From contig JARGXX010000105.1 of NCBI GenBank assembly GCA_030374765.1, forward strand, positions 372,001-436,000: DNA of 64,000 nt, read 5' to 3'. The first letter of the stretch is position 1. Each line of letters begins with the position of its first letter. The notes beneath the pieces are model-generated. The model was not told the DNA's origin. It made no database searches and was given only the letters and a program-made list of their open reading frames with translations. Shown piece by piece: positions 32,828-44,500 of the stretch. This DNA comes from Agarophyton chilense. Lineage: Eukaryota > Rhodophyta > Florideophyceae > Gracilariales > Gracilariaceae. The translations under genes were made by a program, and so were the position numbers.

Positions 32828-35800
32828 TTATTCCCATTCCATAACGGAGAGCCAAATTTGGTCAACCTCGTCGTCGAGATCTTCCCCGTGCGGGTCCGCT
32901 GACACAGCTCGTTCCCGAGAAAGCGGGGTCTGAGTGTGCGACACCTCAGTGTCTCGTCCGCGGCGGCGGGTGATCGTCGGCTCTGTAGGCGTTCCGGGTG
33001 CGGAGTTCTCCACACGACTCTCTCTAGGCGGGGTTTCGTCATCTTTTCTGACGTCGAGCTCAGCTGGGTCGGCGGTGATGTCGCTACCCATATGCTGGGG
33101 TTGTGACTTCTCTGTCGCCGGCTCGGTCGGGCTCGCCGTCTCACTGTGAGAACTAGATTCCCTGTAAGGGCGACTGGCTGACGCCGAAGCATTGTCCTGC
33201 GAAGGAACTAAGTCCTCCTCCCCCTCCTTAGGCGGAGAGCCAGGAGGCTTGATTACCTCCGGTGGGGGAGTAACTCTGTAAGAGTTCGTTGACTGGGCCC
33301 TTGAGGGAGCGGGCCCAGGTTCGGGAGTATCCGAAGTTTCCGGTAGGTCGGTTAAACCACGTTCCGGGTGCGGAAGTATAAAGGGGCGAGTGTTCGAATC
33401 TCCGCCTGACGGGTTAACTTCCGTTGAATCATCCCCTGTGGAGGGTGTTGGTGCCGACACCAATTCCACATTTGGGTTGGGCGCTCGTGTGATTCGGTCC
33501 CTGGAGATCCGTTCGTGGCGGTTAGCGATATCCAATACCACCGTGTCCGGGTCTACAGAAACCACACGATAGGGTCCGTCCACAATTGGCGAAAGCTTGT
33601 GCCTACGTTCCTTTTCAGGATTGTAGTATTCCTTTCGAAGGAAGACGAAGTCGTCGGGCTCCACCTGAGGTAAAGGTTTGCGAACCCGATTGTCAAAGTC
33701 CTTCTAGTAGGCGCGTTGAGCTTTGTCCATTGCTTTCCGGGCTATCGGCACCATCTTCGTAAGCCACTCCTTCCAGGCTTCTCGGTACAATCCCGGTGAC
33801 GGGTACGTCGACAGCGTCGGTTGAGCCTCAATGGCGACCGGCGGCGGTGTCCTCGACAATACCAGTTCGAATGGGGATAACGATGTAACCCGATGTACCT
33901 GGGTGTTGTATGCATACGTGATAGCGTCTGTGTACAAGTCCCAATTTTTGGGGTGATCCGCAACATACGATCTCAAAGCGTTGAGTATCGTGCGGTTAAA
34001 CCTCTCCACCTGGCCATTCCCCTGAGGGTGATACGTAGTAACAAATAAATTCCTTACATCAAGGATTCGACATACATCCTGAAAGAACTTTGATGCGAAT
34101 TGCCCTCCGTTGTCGGATAACAACTGCACAGGCGGTCCATATACGAACACCCAATGGGTCACGAACGCTTGCGCGACGGTAGCGGCGGTGATCCGCTTCA
34201 GCAGCACAGTTCTCGTTAGCTTAGAGAATCTGTCAAAAATGACAAGCAGATACCGATGACCTCGGGGCGTCCTGATAAACTCCCCTAGGATGTCTATGGC
34301 CACGAATTCGAGTGGAGCCCGGGCCGGGAACAGCGTCAACTTCTTAGAGTGCTTCCGAAGTTTGACGTCATTCTTGGCGCAATTGGCGCAGGTCCGTCTG
34401 ACGGCGTAACAATCGAATGCCATTGCAGGCCAGTAAAAGTCCCTTCTCAACGTGAGGTACAGTTTTCTTCCCCCGGGGTGGGCGCCACCCTTCACATAGT
34501 GAGTGAGGTGTAAAACCCTCTGTTGTAGGGTGTGCGGCACCACTATCCTCGGGCGAGGTCCACCGGTCCTGATTAGGTAACCCTGATCGTCGTCCTCGAA
34601 AGGTAACTGAAATCCTCCGTTGAGGCGAGCCCGAATCCGTGTACAGAATGGGTCGAGCTGTTGCTCGCGTATCATCTCCTCTGGAGAGATAGGTATAAAA
34701 GAGCCGGTCGGCGAATCCAGACTCTCTTTGACGAGTATATCGTCACGAACATCATCCGTCAGCGGTTGAGCTCCTCCCTCGAGGTCCGATACCATAAAAC
34801 ATGGGATGTCATCGTCCTCGTAGGGTTCCGTTTCCGCTGTGGTTCCCAAGCGGGATAGTGCATCAGCCTGAGTGTTCAGCTTCCCTTTCTTGTACAGGAT
34901 CTTAAAGTCGAATTCCGACAGTCGGAGACGCCAGCGCATAAGGCGGCCCGAGGGTTCGGAGATCTCCAGGAGCCAACGCAAGCACGCGTGGTACGTATGG
35001 ACTTTGAAACGAGTACCCATCAGATAGGGGCGAAGTGTAGCTAAGGCCCACACAACGGCTAAACATTCTTTCTCGGAGACCGAGTAGTTCCTTTCATGGA
35101 CATTCAGGGAACGTGACCAGTACCCAATAGGGTGACGTTCACCATCCTCAGAGGATTGGAACAGTGCACACCCTACTTGGTTTGCACTAGCATCGGTGTC
35201 CACTTCGTAAGGGAGCCCAGGATTGGGTGGAGCCAAGATTGGCGGTGATGTTACGGCATTCACCAGTGCCGTGAAGGCAGACGCTTCCGCGTCGCCAAAA
35301 GGTTCCAGTTCAACTGGTTGTCCCTTCGTCAGGAGCCTGTTGAGGGGGGTGGCAATATCCGCAAAGTTCGGGACGAATCGGCGATACACGTTACACAGAC
35401 CTAAGAAGGATCGCAACTCCGTTTGGGTATTCGAATGTTTTGCTTCCTTCAAGGATTTCACTCGTACTTTATCGATTGAAAGCTGTCCGGGACGGATGAT
35501 ATGACCCAGATACTTAACCGAATCGGTGAAAAACTCGCACTTCTTGAGTTTCAAGGTGATTCCCGTGTCGCGGAGTATCTTCATTACGTCCCTGACGTGT
35601 TCGAGGTGGTCATCCAGGTTGTTGGAGAAGACAATAATGTCGTCTAAATACACTAGACACGTCCTCCACTTGAAGGGAGCCAACAGAATGTCTATCGCCC
35701 GTTGAAACGTTGCGGGGGCATTTGTCAACCCAAAAGGCATCCTCCGGAATCGGAAAAGTCCTTTGTGACACACGAAAGCCGTTTTGTCTTGATCTTCCTC

Positions 35801-37360
35801 CCTAATAGGGACTTTCCAGTAGCCCGAATTGGCGTCGAGGGTAGAGAAAACAGTAGCGCTCCCAAGGGAGTCGATGTATTCGTCCATCCGAGGGATCGGG
35901 TACACATCCTTAATGGTTACCTCGTTCAGGCGTCTGTTCTCGATGCAGAAACGCCACGATCCATCCGGTTTCGGAACTAACACCACTGGTGAGGCCCAAG
36001 CGGACTGGGCAGGTTCAATTACGCCCGCTTTAAGCATCTTCTCCACCTGAGATTTCTCCTCTTCACGAGCTTTCGGTCCAGCCCTGTAAGGGTGTTGGGC
36101 AATAGGCCGAGTGTTCGGTAACAAGTCGATGCGGTGTTCTGTAATCCCAATAGTTCCAAGGGAACCATCCCACATGGGGGTAAATTCACGAAGCATGTGC
36201 CTCAGCTTCTCCCGATGAGATGCGGGTACATGGTTGAGATCCCATTTCTCCAATTCCCGAACAGGATCCGTCTGGTCTGCTCCTGTGATAGGGGCCGTAA
36301 CCTTCTGAGGTTTAAAGTGTTCAGCGTGTGGAGCTGCAGTCGTATGCTCACCGTCTTCCGCGATTTCGGCAGTGTCCTCCCCCTCCTTAGGGTCCGCCAC
36401 ACCAAGAACCTCTGCGATAGAGATCTTTGTAGGTACGACCGCATGCGGATGTGGAAGAACAGAACCCAGGATCTGGTGTTTGACCAAATGCTGCGTTGTC
36501 TTTCCAAAGTTGGCTACCAAAACCTTGAAAGGTTTATCCGGTTCCACGGAGACAACCCCATTCGCAAGGGCGAGTTGACGCTGCGTATACAGAGACGGGT
36601 TTGGTTGTACCACATGCACACCAATTTGCTTGGTAACAACTGTGACCCAAACCTGGGTTTCTGGCGGGATAGCCACTGACTTCACAACCTTTACCCGTGT
36701 AGACACCGGGTCCTTCTTCACAGATTCCTGCGCGACAGGGAGAGGAACGCGTGTTCGCGCTGCTCCCTGTAAGGGTTTACGAACGATTGGGATCGTAGAC
36801 CCGTCTTCGAGTTCCACAGTTCTATTCCGAGGACGGATGGCTTCCACGAAGCGGTCGCAAACGTCACAACCCAGTATGACTGGTGCTGCAAGTGACTTGC
36901 ATACAATAAACTCTAGCTGAACGAGATAGGAGCCTAACCTTACCATGAGGGAAATTGTACCCAGTGTCCGTAGCGGGTTGTTGTTGGCATCGGCGATATC
37001 CAAACGTGGACCGGTACGAACTTGAACCCGGAGCAGCGGGGGTAACAATTCAACATGAATTAGGTTAGGAGCGGCTCCTGTATCCAGGACAGATATTTGA
37101 CGAACCATAAACTGGTTGGACAGGCCGAAGTCGGCGAATACTTTATAATTCCGCTTGGCCATTACCATAACTCGATCCGGAATACGGAGATTACGGGACC
37201 GTATCCACGGGCGACGGAGGACACTAAAGTATCCCGAGTTAACGTCGGTGTCAGCCGTTCTCCTTGAAAGGATAGTCACAGCTGGGGAGCGAAGCTGGAG
37301 CGCCTGGGGCGTCTTCAACTCCGGCTTAGAAGACGCCCCTCCCGCAGGGGAGACTCCCAA
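32828..37360 (-). pseudogene. pol: Pol polyprotein (protease, RT, RNase H, integrase) of element A
   Basis: A 1218-codon ORF (33704-37360) with protease DTGA at residues 93-96, RT with FCIENRRLNEV, MPFGLTNAPATFQ and catalytic LVYLDDIIVFSN, RNase H (EVDTDASANQVGCAL, EKECLAVVWAL), integrase HHCC (HYVKGGAHPGG to CANCAKND) and DDE regions (FVAIDILGEF, LLSDNGGQF, PQGNGQVERFNR). It stops at TAG (33704-33706). The same frame then continues through KDFDNRVRK, the GPY/F domain (DGPYRVVSV) and a Ser/Pro/Asp tail to 32828, so the stop is probably a point mutation. The RNase H motif normally TDH reads TYH (near 34995), losing a catalytic Asp. Pol lies in the -1 frame relative to gag. Confidence 0.92.
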
Positions 37361-37362
37361 GT

Positions 37363-39393
37363 TTAGTTTTTCGAAGCGGACCCCACCGAATTCGGTGCAG
37401 CTGCCTCGAAGGGGACCGGTTGTTCCCCGTTCGCGGGTACAATTTCTGTATCCCTGTCAGCAAGGTGAGCTCGGAGTATCCTTTGTTCCTTATAGGACCT
37501 ACTCGGGACTCGAGCTTTCTCCTCAGGGGTCAGAGCCTCGTACTGAGCGATAATTCGTGAACCCTCTCGCAGGGGAAATGTGCAGTCTGGTGCTTTGTGA
37601 CCACGGAGGTAACACAAATAGCAAATCAGCTCTGCCGGGTTCGGTTGTGGACGTGAATGCACGCGACGTGGTGCTGTATCCCTCCATCCAGGGCGAGAGA
37701 ACCGAGCAGCGGTATTCGCAAAAGGTAGCGATGCGGCTGGCACCCTCCGTCCTTGGGTATAGAGCGCAGGGTCTTCATCCGTAGTCGGAGCGGATGTCGA
37801 CGGCAACTCAGACGTACCCATAGATTCGGGGTTACTTCCCATGAAGTGAATGTTATCATTGACCCCCACAGGGGCAGGGCCTCCTGCGAGTGACAAAGAC
37901 GAGTTACCTCCATCGGCGAGGAGTGCACGTGTCGGCTGACTCTTTCGGTTCTGCCGGGCACGGAGAGTATCCCCCTCAGCCTGGGCGTACTGAACCAGTT
38001 CCAAGTAGGTCAGCTTGCGCTTCTCTTCCCGATGTCGGGCAACCAATGCCCTTATCGAGGGGTCCAAACCATCCACAAACATGGTGCATCTCTCGTAGGC
38101 GGGGAATACATTCCAACATCGGTGAAACGCTTTATTCAAGCGAGTTGAATACACCGTTTCGGTTTCCATCGGCTTCTGCCGCGTATCCCTTAATGCAAGG
38201 ATTGCTTCCTGAATCGCATTTCCAGTAGCGTATGACCTCAAGAGGTACTGCACCGCTTCGGGCCAGCACGTGACTACCCCTTCCGAGGCTCGGGATGATC
38301 CACGGACGGAGTTGAACTGGTCTTCAGCCATCCCCTTTAAGAAATAGGGTAATGCAAGATACGCTTGCGCTTCACTCATACCGAGGATGTCAGCCTCCTG
38401 GACGAACCTCGCAAGGAAATCTAGCACCAGAATTGGGTCTGTCACTGTGAACTCCCTCTTCTGTAGGGTGATGCTCAGCTTTTTGATGTAGTCCTTGACC
38501 TTACCCGTTCTGCGGGATGTTCGATCTCCCGAAGGGTTATCCAACCGGTAATAGCGGTACGATAGCAGCTTCCGATAGAGAGGATTCGTCGGCTTCAGCT
38601 CCCTTAATCCAAGGTCTTTCCTACCCTTCTTCCGGGTACGGATTGCCCCTTGAGAGGTGTAAGTAGCCTTCGACCGAGTCGCCCGGGATGACCGGCGTCC
38701 ATCTTCACTATCCGAAGATTCGGAGGACGAACTCGATGACGAGCGATTGGGATCGGAATCCGATAAATCCTCTTGGAGGTGAACCCTCTTCTTGGACTGG
38801 CGGCGGTCCCGTTTAGCGGAGCGGTGTTCTTCGTCTTCCGAAACGTTGGGTTTATCCTTCGAGGCTTCTGTGTCTCCGTCCATACGGATAATGGCCTCGA
38901 GGGTGTCCAGCCGAGCTCGGAAGCGTTCCGCTTGCACGCGGTGTTCCTCCACGAGGCTCCGGTACTCCTGGATAAAGACCCCAGGGGTACCAAAGCTTTC
39001 CAAAAGGGAGTTCACATCCCTCCTCAGGGTACGAAGGTCATCGGCGACTCCCCGTACCTGGGCGTCCTCCACCTTGCGGCGGAGGGTAGTAACCTCCTGA
39101 AGGAGCTCGACGTGAGCCGCGTTGGCGATATCGATTCGAGTCTCCAGGCGCTGTAATTCAGGGTCGGCCCGACTTCGGGGTGCTGCTGAGGGGGTCTCCA
39201 CCACTGGAGCTGGGCCCACAGCCACGACCTCTCGAGGACCTGAAACCACTGAGGGTGCTCTCCGAGTGTCCGGATCGATACCGGAATCGTTCCGACCTTC
39301 GGGAATTGAGCTCCTCGGCCTAGGCGGGGCCGGGGGCACTGAATCCGCTTGACGGTTCGATCCAGTCCTGGAACCACGGGTAGGCGGAGACAT
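37363..39393 (-). CDS. gag: Gag polyprotein of element A
   Basis: A 676-codon intact ORF, the structural polyprotein forming the particle. Residues 1-100 are Pro/Arg/Ser-rich, then a helical segment with heptad spacing (about 75-170). An acidic Ser/Asp run next to basic RSKRR-type text follows, then the capsid-like region (about 250-480: FTVTDPILVLDFLARF, MAEDQFNSVRG). The zinc knuckle CYLCYLRGHKAPDC is a perfect CX2CX4HX4C. It starts at ATG 39393, about 210 bases inside the primer-binding site. The last codons read AAA AAC TAA, a possible shift site into pol. No stop or frameshift is seen. Confidence 0.9.
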   Translation of the reverse strand: MSPPTRGSRTGSNRQADSVPPAPPRPRSSIPEGRNDSGIDPDTRRAPSVVSGPREVVAVGPAPVVETPSAAPRSRADPELQRLETRIDIANAAHVELLQEVTTLRRKVEDAQVRGVADDLRTLRRDVNSLLESFGTPGVFIQEYRSLVEEHRVQAERFRARLDTLEAIIRMDGDTEASKDKPNVSEDEEHRSAKRDRRQSKKRVHLQEDLSDSDPNRSSSSSSSESSDSEDGRRSSRATRSKATYTSQGAIRTRKKGRKDLGLRELKPTNPLYRKLLSYRYYRLDNPSGDRTSRRTGKVKDYIKKLSITLQKREFTVTDPILVLDFLARFVQEADILGMSEAQAYLALPYFLKGMAEDQFNSVRGSSRASEGVVTCWPEAVQYLLRSYATGNAIQEAILALRDTRQKPMETETVYSTRLNKAFHRCWNVFPAYERCTMFVDGLDPSIRALVARHREEKRKLTYLELVQYAQAEGDTLRARQNRKSQPTRALLADGGNSSLSLAGGPAPVGVNDNIHFMGSNPESMGTSELPSTSAPTTDEDPALYTQGRRVPAASLPFANTAARFSRPGWRDTAPRRVHSRPQPNPAELICYLCYLRGHKAPDCTFPLREGSRIIAQYEALTPEEKARVPSRSYKEQRILRAHLADRDTEIVPANGEQPVPFEAAAPNSVGSASKN

Positions 39394-39600
39394 GCTGCAG
39401 ACACGACACCGACGATTCGGGGTAACGATGAAATTCGATCACGAGATTCCCGGAGAACGGATGACGTAACACAAAACAAAAATAAAAACCAATTCCACCC
39501 TTTCCAAAGGGGACCACTACAACAAATCTTCCCGACGGTGCTTCCTCTTCCAAGAGATATTCCAACACGTGGATGACCAACCCAAAAGTCCGAGAGCGGA

Positions 39601-39618
39601 TTCTAAGTCGGGAGACCA
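39601..39618 (-). other. Primer-binding site of element A
   Basis: Two bases inside the 5' LTR on the coding strand: TGGTCTCCCGACTTAGAA. The TGG complements a tRNA CCA end. The same 18 bases recur at 934-951 beside another gypsy family. Confidence 0.7.
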
Positions 39619-39620
39619 CT

Positions 39621-40536
39621 TGTGGAGCAAAACCCGGCGACGGGAAGTGCTCTCAAGGTGTTCGAAGCCTTGCTCCCTGGGGGAGGCAGACTCAGAGACA
39701 CAGCCCTCCGTTCCACCCGTAGTGTGGGGTGTAACTCCCACGGGGGATTCCGGCAGTACCGACGGAGGTGAGGGGTAGAAACCGTTGGGTCGGGAATGGG
39801 TCTGGGTATCCCAAAGAATGGGGGAAAATCCGGCGAAGAGGAAAAACGGGGCGAGGGTCGGGCACTAACAGGCACCGGACCCGAGAACCCGAAAAGGGGC
39901 GAAACAACAAAAGAAACCCAATACAGGGGCGAAAACCTGTCCTCGAAAGGAAACACAAAAAGCACGCAACAAGTAAGCAGAACCCCCACGGGATATCGTG
40001 CACGCAGGTCGTCTGAGCGGTCCCAAGGGGGTGGTTGCACGGAACCCAAACGTGGGCACTCTCCAAGTGGAGTCGTGTCCCTACGCAGGCGTTGCTAACC
40101 AGAGCCCGTTCCGGGTTGTAAGGCCGAAACGATGGCGACGAAGAACCTCTAAAGGTATCGAAGACCAACCTTGGTTACCCTTTACTTTGAGCTTCGGACG
40201 GTCAGATCTCGTCTCCCTAAGTAGGGCCCACTAACTAAACTCTACAGTAGAGCACACCTGCTCAGGGCCATACACGTGGAGATCCCACTGTCAGGGCCCA
40301 AAAGTCCAACGTTCTAACAAATATCCGAAAATCGGTGCCAAAATTAAGCCACGTGTATCACGGGGCCAATCCAACCATGGGCCATCCGAATCTTCCCTTC
40401 ATAGGCGAACTCTAACCAGAAAGCCGTGCCACCTCAGCACACCTTAGAGGGGATCATAGTCATAACCCTCGGAGGGTTCAACCCTCATTCTATGAGTTGC
40501 ATCTTCAAGTATCCCCTAACTGGGCGTTGCTCTACA
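39621..40536 (-). repeat. 5' LTR of element A
   Basis: 916 bp. On the coding strand it begins TGTAGAGC and ends GCTCCACA. The element promoter should lie here. The duplicated target ATTTG follows at 40537-40541. Confidence 0.95.
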
Positions 40537-40541
40537 ATTTG

Positions 40542-41215
40542 CACTGAGCCATTGAGAATCAAGGATAAATTTACCGTTTTCTTTTTGTTTGAATGAACTT
40601 ACATAAATCTGTATTGCGTATTACTATTTGTCTCATTAAGAGGGCTCTTTGGATTTACTGTGTGACTTTCATCACTCTCCGTGAAATGACACTGCTCTTC
40701 ATTGTTCAAAAAATGGTTAGTAATAGCAGCACTATTTCTCTAAACATTTTCATGACGGCTTATAGATTATTTCTCTGAACCGTGACATAATCTCTCTGTT
40801 TGGTGCATTAAATATTTTCAGATTGAGCATCTTCTTTCAAACAGATAGTTAGAATTTTATGGTGACAAAAGTGGGTCTGCGATTAATTTTGAGAACAACA
40901 TCAATTTTTGTAATACTTCCGCTCATGATTATCGTCTTCTACTACGTTCCAAAAAACGTTTACAGTCGCTTTCTGATGCAACGATGTATGGGAGGGTGTT
41001 TACTCTGTTTCCGACTAAGGGTCGGAGATCCGTAGATGATAATATATTTGATAAATTATGAAAGAATGAAGTGAAGATGATGTTGTGTACAGATTGTGGA
41101 CGATCGTTATAGATTTTTGAGGTTGACTTTAGCCAAAAAGAGAGCGTTGAAAATGTCTGGGCACAAAAATTTAAGGAAATTGACAAAGTTGACATAAATG
41201 ATCGATGTTGTAATT
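40542..41215. other. AT-rich stretch without a gene
   Basis: Between element A and the DNA transposon. No coding pattern, repeat or RNA gene that I can support. It is the flank into which element A inserted, continuous with 28706-28748. Confidence 0.5.
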
Positions 41216-41244
41216 CTGGCCTCATATCCCTAATATTTTCAGTA

Positions 41245-41264
41245 ATGTACGGTGTATCGTACAT
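41245..41264. repeat. Subterminal palindrome 1
   Basis: ATGTACGGTGTATCGTACAT, a near-perfect inverted repeat 29 bp from the left end. Related boxes: 41451-41470, 44992-45011, 45045-45064. Probably bound by the transposase. Confidence 0.7.
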
Positions 41265-41450
41265 TAATGTTTACGTGGTTGTAGTTGCGTTCGTAAATTT
41301 TTGGGGAAACTTTCAAGGTGACAGGGATGGTATGGAGTATTTCAGAAGAAGATGTGAAAAGTTTGAAACTAAATGGTGGTCGGGATCCCTGTCATTTTGC
41401 ATGGGGAAAAATGGGTTTCACGTCACCTCAAACAGAGGCAAAATTTCTTT

Positions 41451-41470
41451 ATGTACGATGCACCATACAT
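41451..41470. repeat. Subterminal palindrome 2
   Basis: ATGTACGATGCACCATACAT, the most diverged box, inside the left end, 46 bp beyond the transposase stop. Confidence 0.65.
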
Positions 41471-41515
41471 TAGAAAAACAACAAAACAACGTTTAAAGTA
41501 GGAATATCCTTATTT

Positions 41516-44500
41516 CTAGGTACTACGAAGACGAGATCGTAGAGATCGTGGCTCGGACTCGGTGCTACGACGTCGTTTACGACTCGGACCGTCAGAAGAT
41601 GACGCACTTATACCTTCATTTCCTTCACCACTAGGCTCTGGCGTTATCCGTGGCGAGCGTGACAGCCGCCTAGCTTCTAGGCGCCTGTTTGAGTGCCAAA
41701 TATCCCAGCACGAGCGCCGGGAACCCGGAAATGTTCTCACACAAAGATGTACATCACAGTTACAGCATTGAAAGCATGACCGATGACCTCTAAACCCTTG
41801 GGTGCCTTTTCTATTCATGGCGCAGAGAGCACACCATTTCTCGACACGCAGCTGCTTCTGATCATGCCCAGGAACATTTAAGCGAAGTTTCGTGCCGTCA
41901 CTAGAATTAAAGAATTGAAGTCTGTATCTCTGCTTTTTTCTTGCCATTTTTCGTAACATAGAGGCCTCCTCCCCGATAATACTTTTGGGAATGCTCTGTG
42001 AGGCATCATACTGCAATCCAGTCTGTAGTTCCATAACATCGGCGTATCTTAATAGTTCTCTACATGCATCTGCGGAAGAATCTGCTAGTGAACCAAGAGT
42101 ATTTAGCTCATGTCGAAACGCACTCAAGTTGTGAAAGGTTTCAAAATCATCCACCAGGGCATTCTTTTCCATGATCCTCCAGGCCAAAAAGGAATTCACG
42201 AAGAGTGTTTTAAGCGTTTGGCCAACAACTTTCTGCTCCCATTTTAGCTTTGTTGTGGCACTTCTTAAAATGACCCGTGCCTGTGCGCTGCCGTCCACAC
42301 CACCTTGCGTTTTCGAATACATGCCTTGAATTCCGTGATTGAACAGTTTTAAAGGTACAAATGCATCGTGGTTGGTGACGTGAGTATTGATAAGTTTCCA
42401 AAACACAATCTGTTCTTTTAGTAAACGCTTCGTGGTGACGTCGACGAAGGAAGGGACAACAGGAGTGTCTGTGTGCGCCCATGTAACGAGTGGTCCAGCT
42501 TGAGATACTAGGCAATCCTTGTATGCCCGAAGCTTATCGTTAGAGGCATACAGTAGATTACGAGAAAGTAGAGCCGTCTCTGAGCTGACTGCATAAATGC
42601 TGTAGTTTGTATTGATGACCAACATCTGCTGCAGTACCTGTCCGATGTGTTCTTGGGGAATGCGTTGTAACACGGAAGCATCCCCAACCTTCACGCATGC
42701 TAAATCCAGACTAGCATTATTTAACGCTCTGTTTAAGAATGACGAGGCTACAATCGTCTTGATCTCCACGGTAGCAAGTGCCACATTGTCCTCTCCGCCA
42801 ATGGCGCTCGCAAAAGAAGTTTGTGCCAAGTCGATTCGGGCAATTCCATCTGCAGAACAGGCCAGCCAGCTGTGCTGTTTATCGGCTAGCATTCCACACT
42901 CATGTATGCTAAGAACGAAGGGTTTTTTGGAAAGAGCATTAAGGACTGCCTGCTCATTACACGTTCCTCTCATCATACTTTCATTAGATCTAGCTGAACT
43001 AAACCAAGAAGCACCTAGCCTCTTCATTTTCTTAGACATTGTGTCCTCATGCGGAGACCCGGGCGGCGGCAAGTTAAGATCTGATCTGAAGTTTGCATCT
43101 GCCAATAACGTTGCCCCTGCCGTAGTACCAGTAATTCTAAACTGCCTTAGAATGAACCAGTCGGCACACCGTTGTCCCACTGTTAAAATGCGGCAATGAG
43201 CATGGCAGTGACGCTCCACAGTATCCCTGTCGTCTGTTGCATCACTCTGTGGTATGACTAGCTTCCCGTCGTTGGTGCGTTTGCTGAATAGAAATTTGCG
43301 ATTGCTTTGAGAGCGGGGAACAGCAATCCAGCACTTAACAAGATCTGCCAAGCCATTCGGGAGTAAATAAGCAAACCGTAGTACTTTTGCAAACTTCTTC
43401 GAGCCGCGTTCTCTTCTCATGACGGATGTGACAGTCTGTCGCTGCCCGGACTGCTCATCTTTAAACACCTTTTCTGCATACCTGCTGAGCGGTCCTTTCT
43501 CACGGCTATCGTCAATCAGGAATCCCGCATCTCTGTCATAGATGTCGGGATCAACCTTAACTTCTGGTTCAATAATAAGATCTCACTGTACAGACCATGA
43601 TTCCTCTTCCTCTAGTTCCTCTCTCGCAGGAATGAAATATGAAATGCCGACAAAAGGGTGGGCTTTCAGGAGATGCTCAGGCATGATGAAAATAAAGCCG
43701 ATTCCTTTCTTAGCAAGACTTGGAACCCTACTGAACTTACCATAACCGCGGTCTGCTGTGACGATTAGACCCGTTAGCGACTGTTCACCTCTCATTTCCA
43801 GTAAAGTTTCCATAAGCTTCTCCACATTTAGGGACTGAGATTCCCCTCTTCGCCGAAACCGAACGAATAAAGTGATTCGAAAGAGAGCCTCGGTCACTGC
43901 ATCGACGCAATGTCCCTCTTTGTCAGCTTTTCGGGAACTTAGAAGCTTGACTTGGTTGTCCACTGCCCGGGTTCCATAAAGATCATCATCTAACGTCGCA
44001 AACGTATGCGCAGGAGAAAAAAACTCTGCTAGACATTCGATATGCTGCTCGTTCGAACTCATTTAAACGCACAGTCTGATCCCGCTGAGAGTTCCAAACG
44101 GCTTCCCCATTTTCTCCGCGTCCGGAAGCTGAGTAAGCCAAGATATTTGTGGAAATGTAGCGGACGAGGTCGAGAGAAGGTACAGGGCAGTCCATCTTCT
44201 GCAGCAGGTTAATACATTTTGATAAGCTAAACCCCGAACACTGTGAAAACATAAAGACAGCCACGAAGCGAAATAAGTCAGGAACCGTGAATGGGTCTAT
44301 TCCAGTGTCAGCCATTACAACCTTTTCATTGATCCAAACTAAACAGCGTTGAAGAACCTCCTCCATAAATAGCACGACATAGCTTGAGCGCGCATGGCAG
44401 AGACGACGAACGCTTAATTCGGTACCGAGGCGATCGATAGCTGCGAAACAGAATAATCTTGCACGCTGTGACAGGGCTTCAGATACAGAATCATTGTCCA

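Larger units (their letters stand above)
28754..40536 (-). mobile_element. Element A: near-intact Ty3/gypsy chromovirus-like retrotransposon
   Basis: Full 11,783-bp element coded on the minus strand. 5' LTR 39621-40536, primer-binding site 39601-39618, gag 37363-39393, pol 33704-37360 continuing past one TAG to 32828, chromodomain 31989-32279, an opposite-strand ORF 29751-31609, polypurine tract 29670-29682, 3' LTR 28754-29669. Both LTRs are 916 bp, start TGTGGAGC and end GCTCTACA on plus. The 5-bp duplication ATTTG flanks the element at 28749-28753 and 40537-40541. I count about ten differences between the LTRs by eye, roughly 1 percent, so insertion is recent compared with C and D. Confidence 0.93.
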
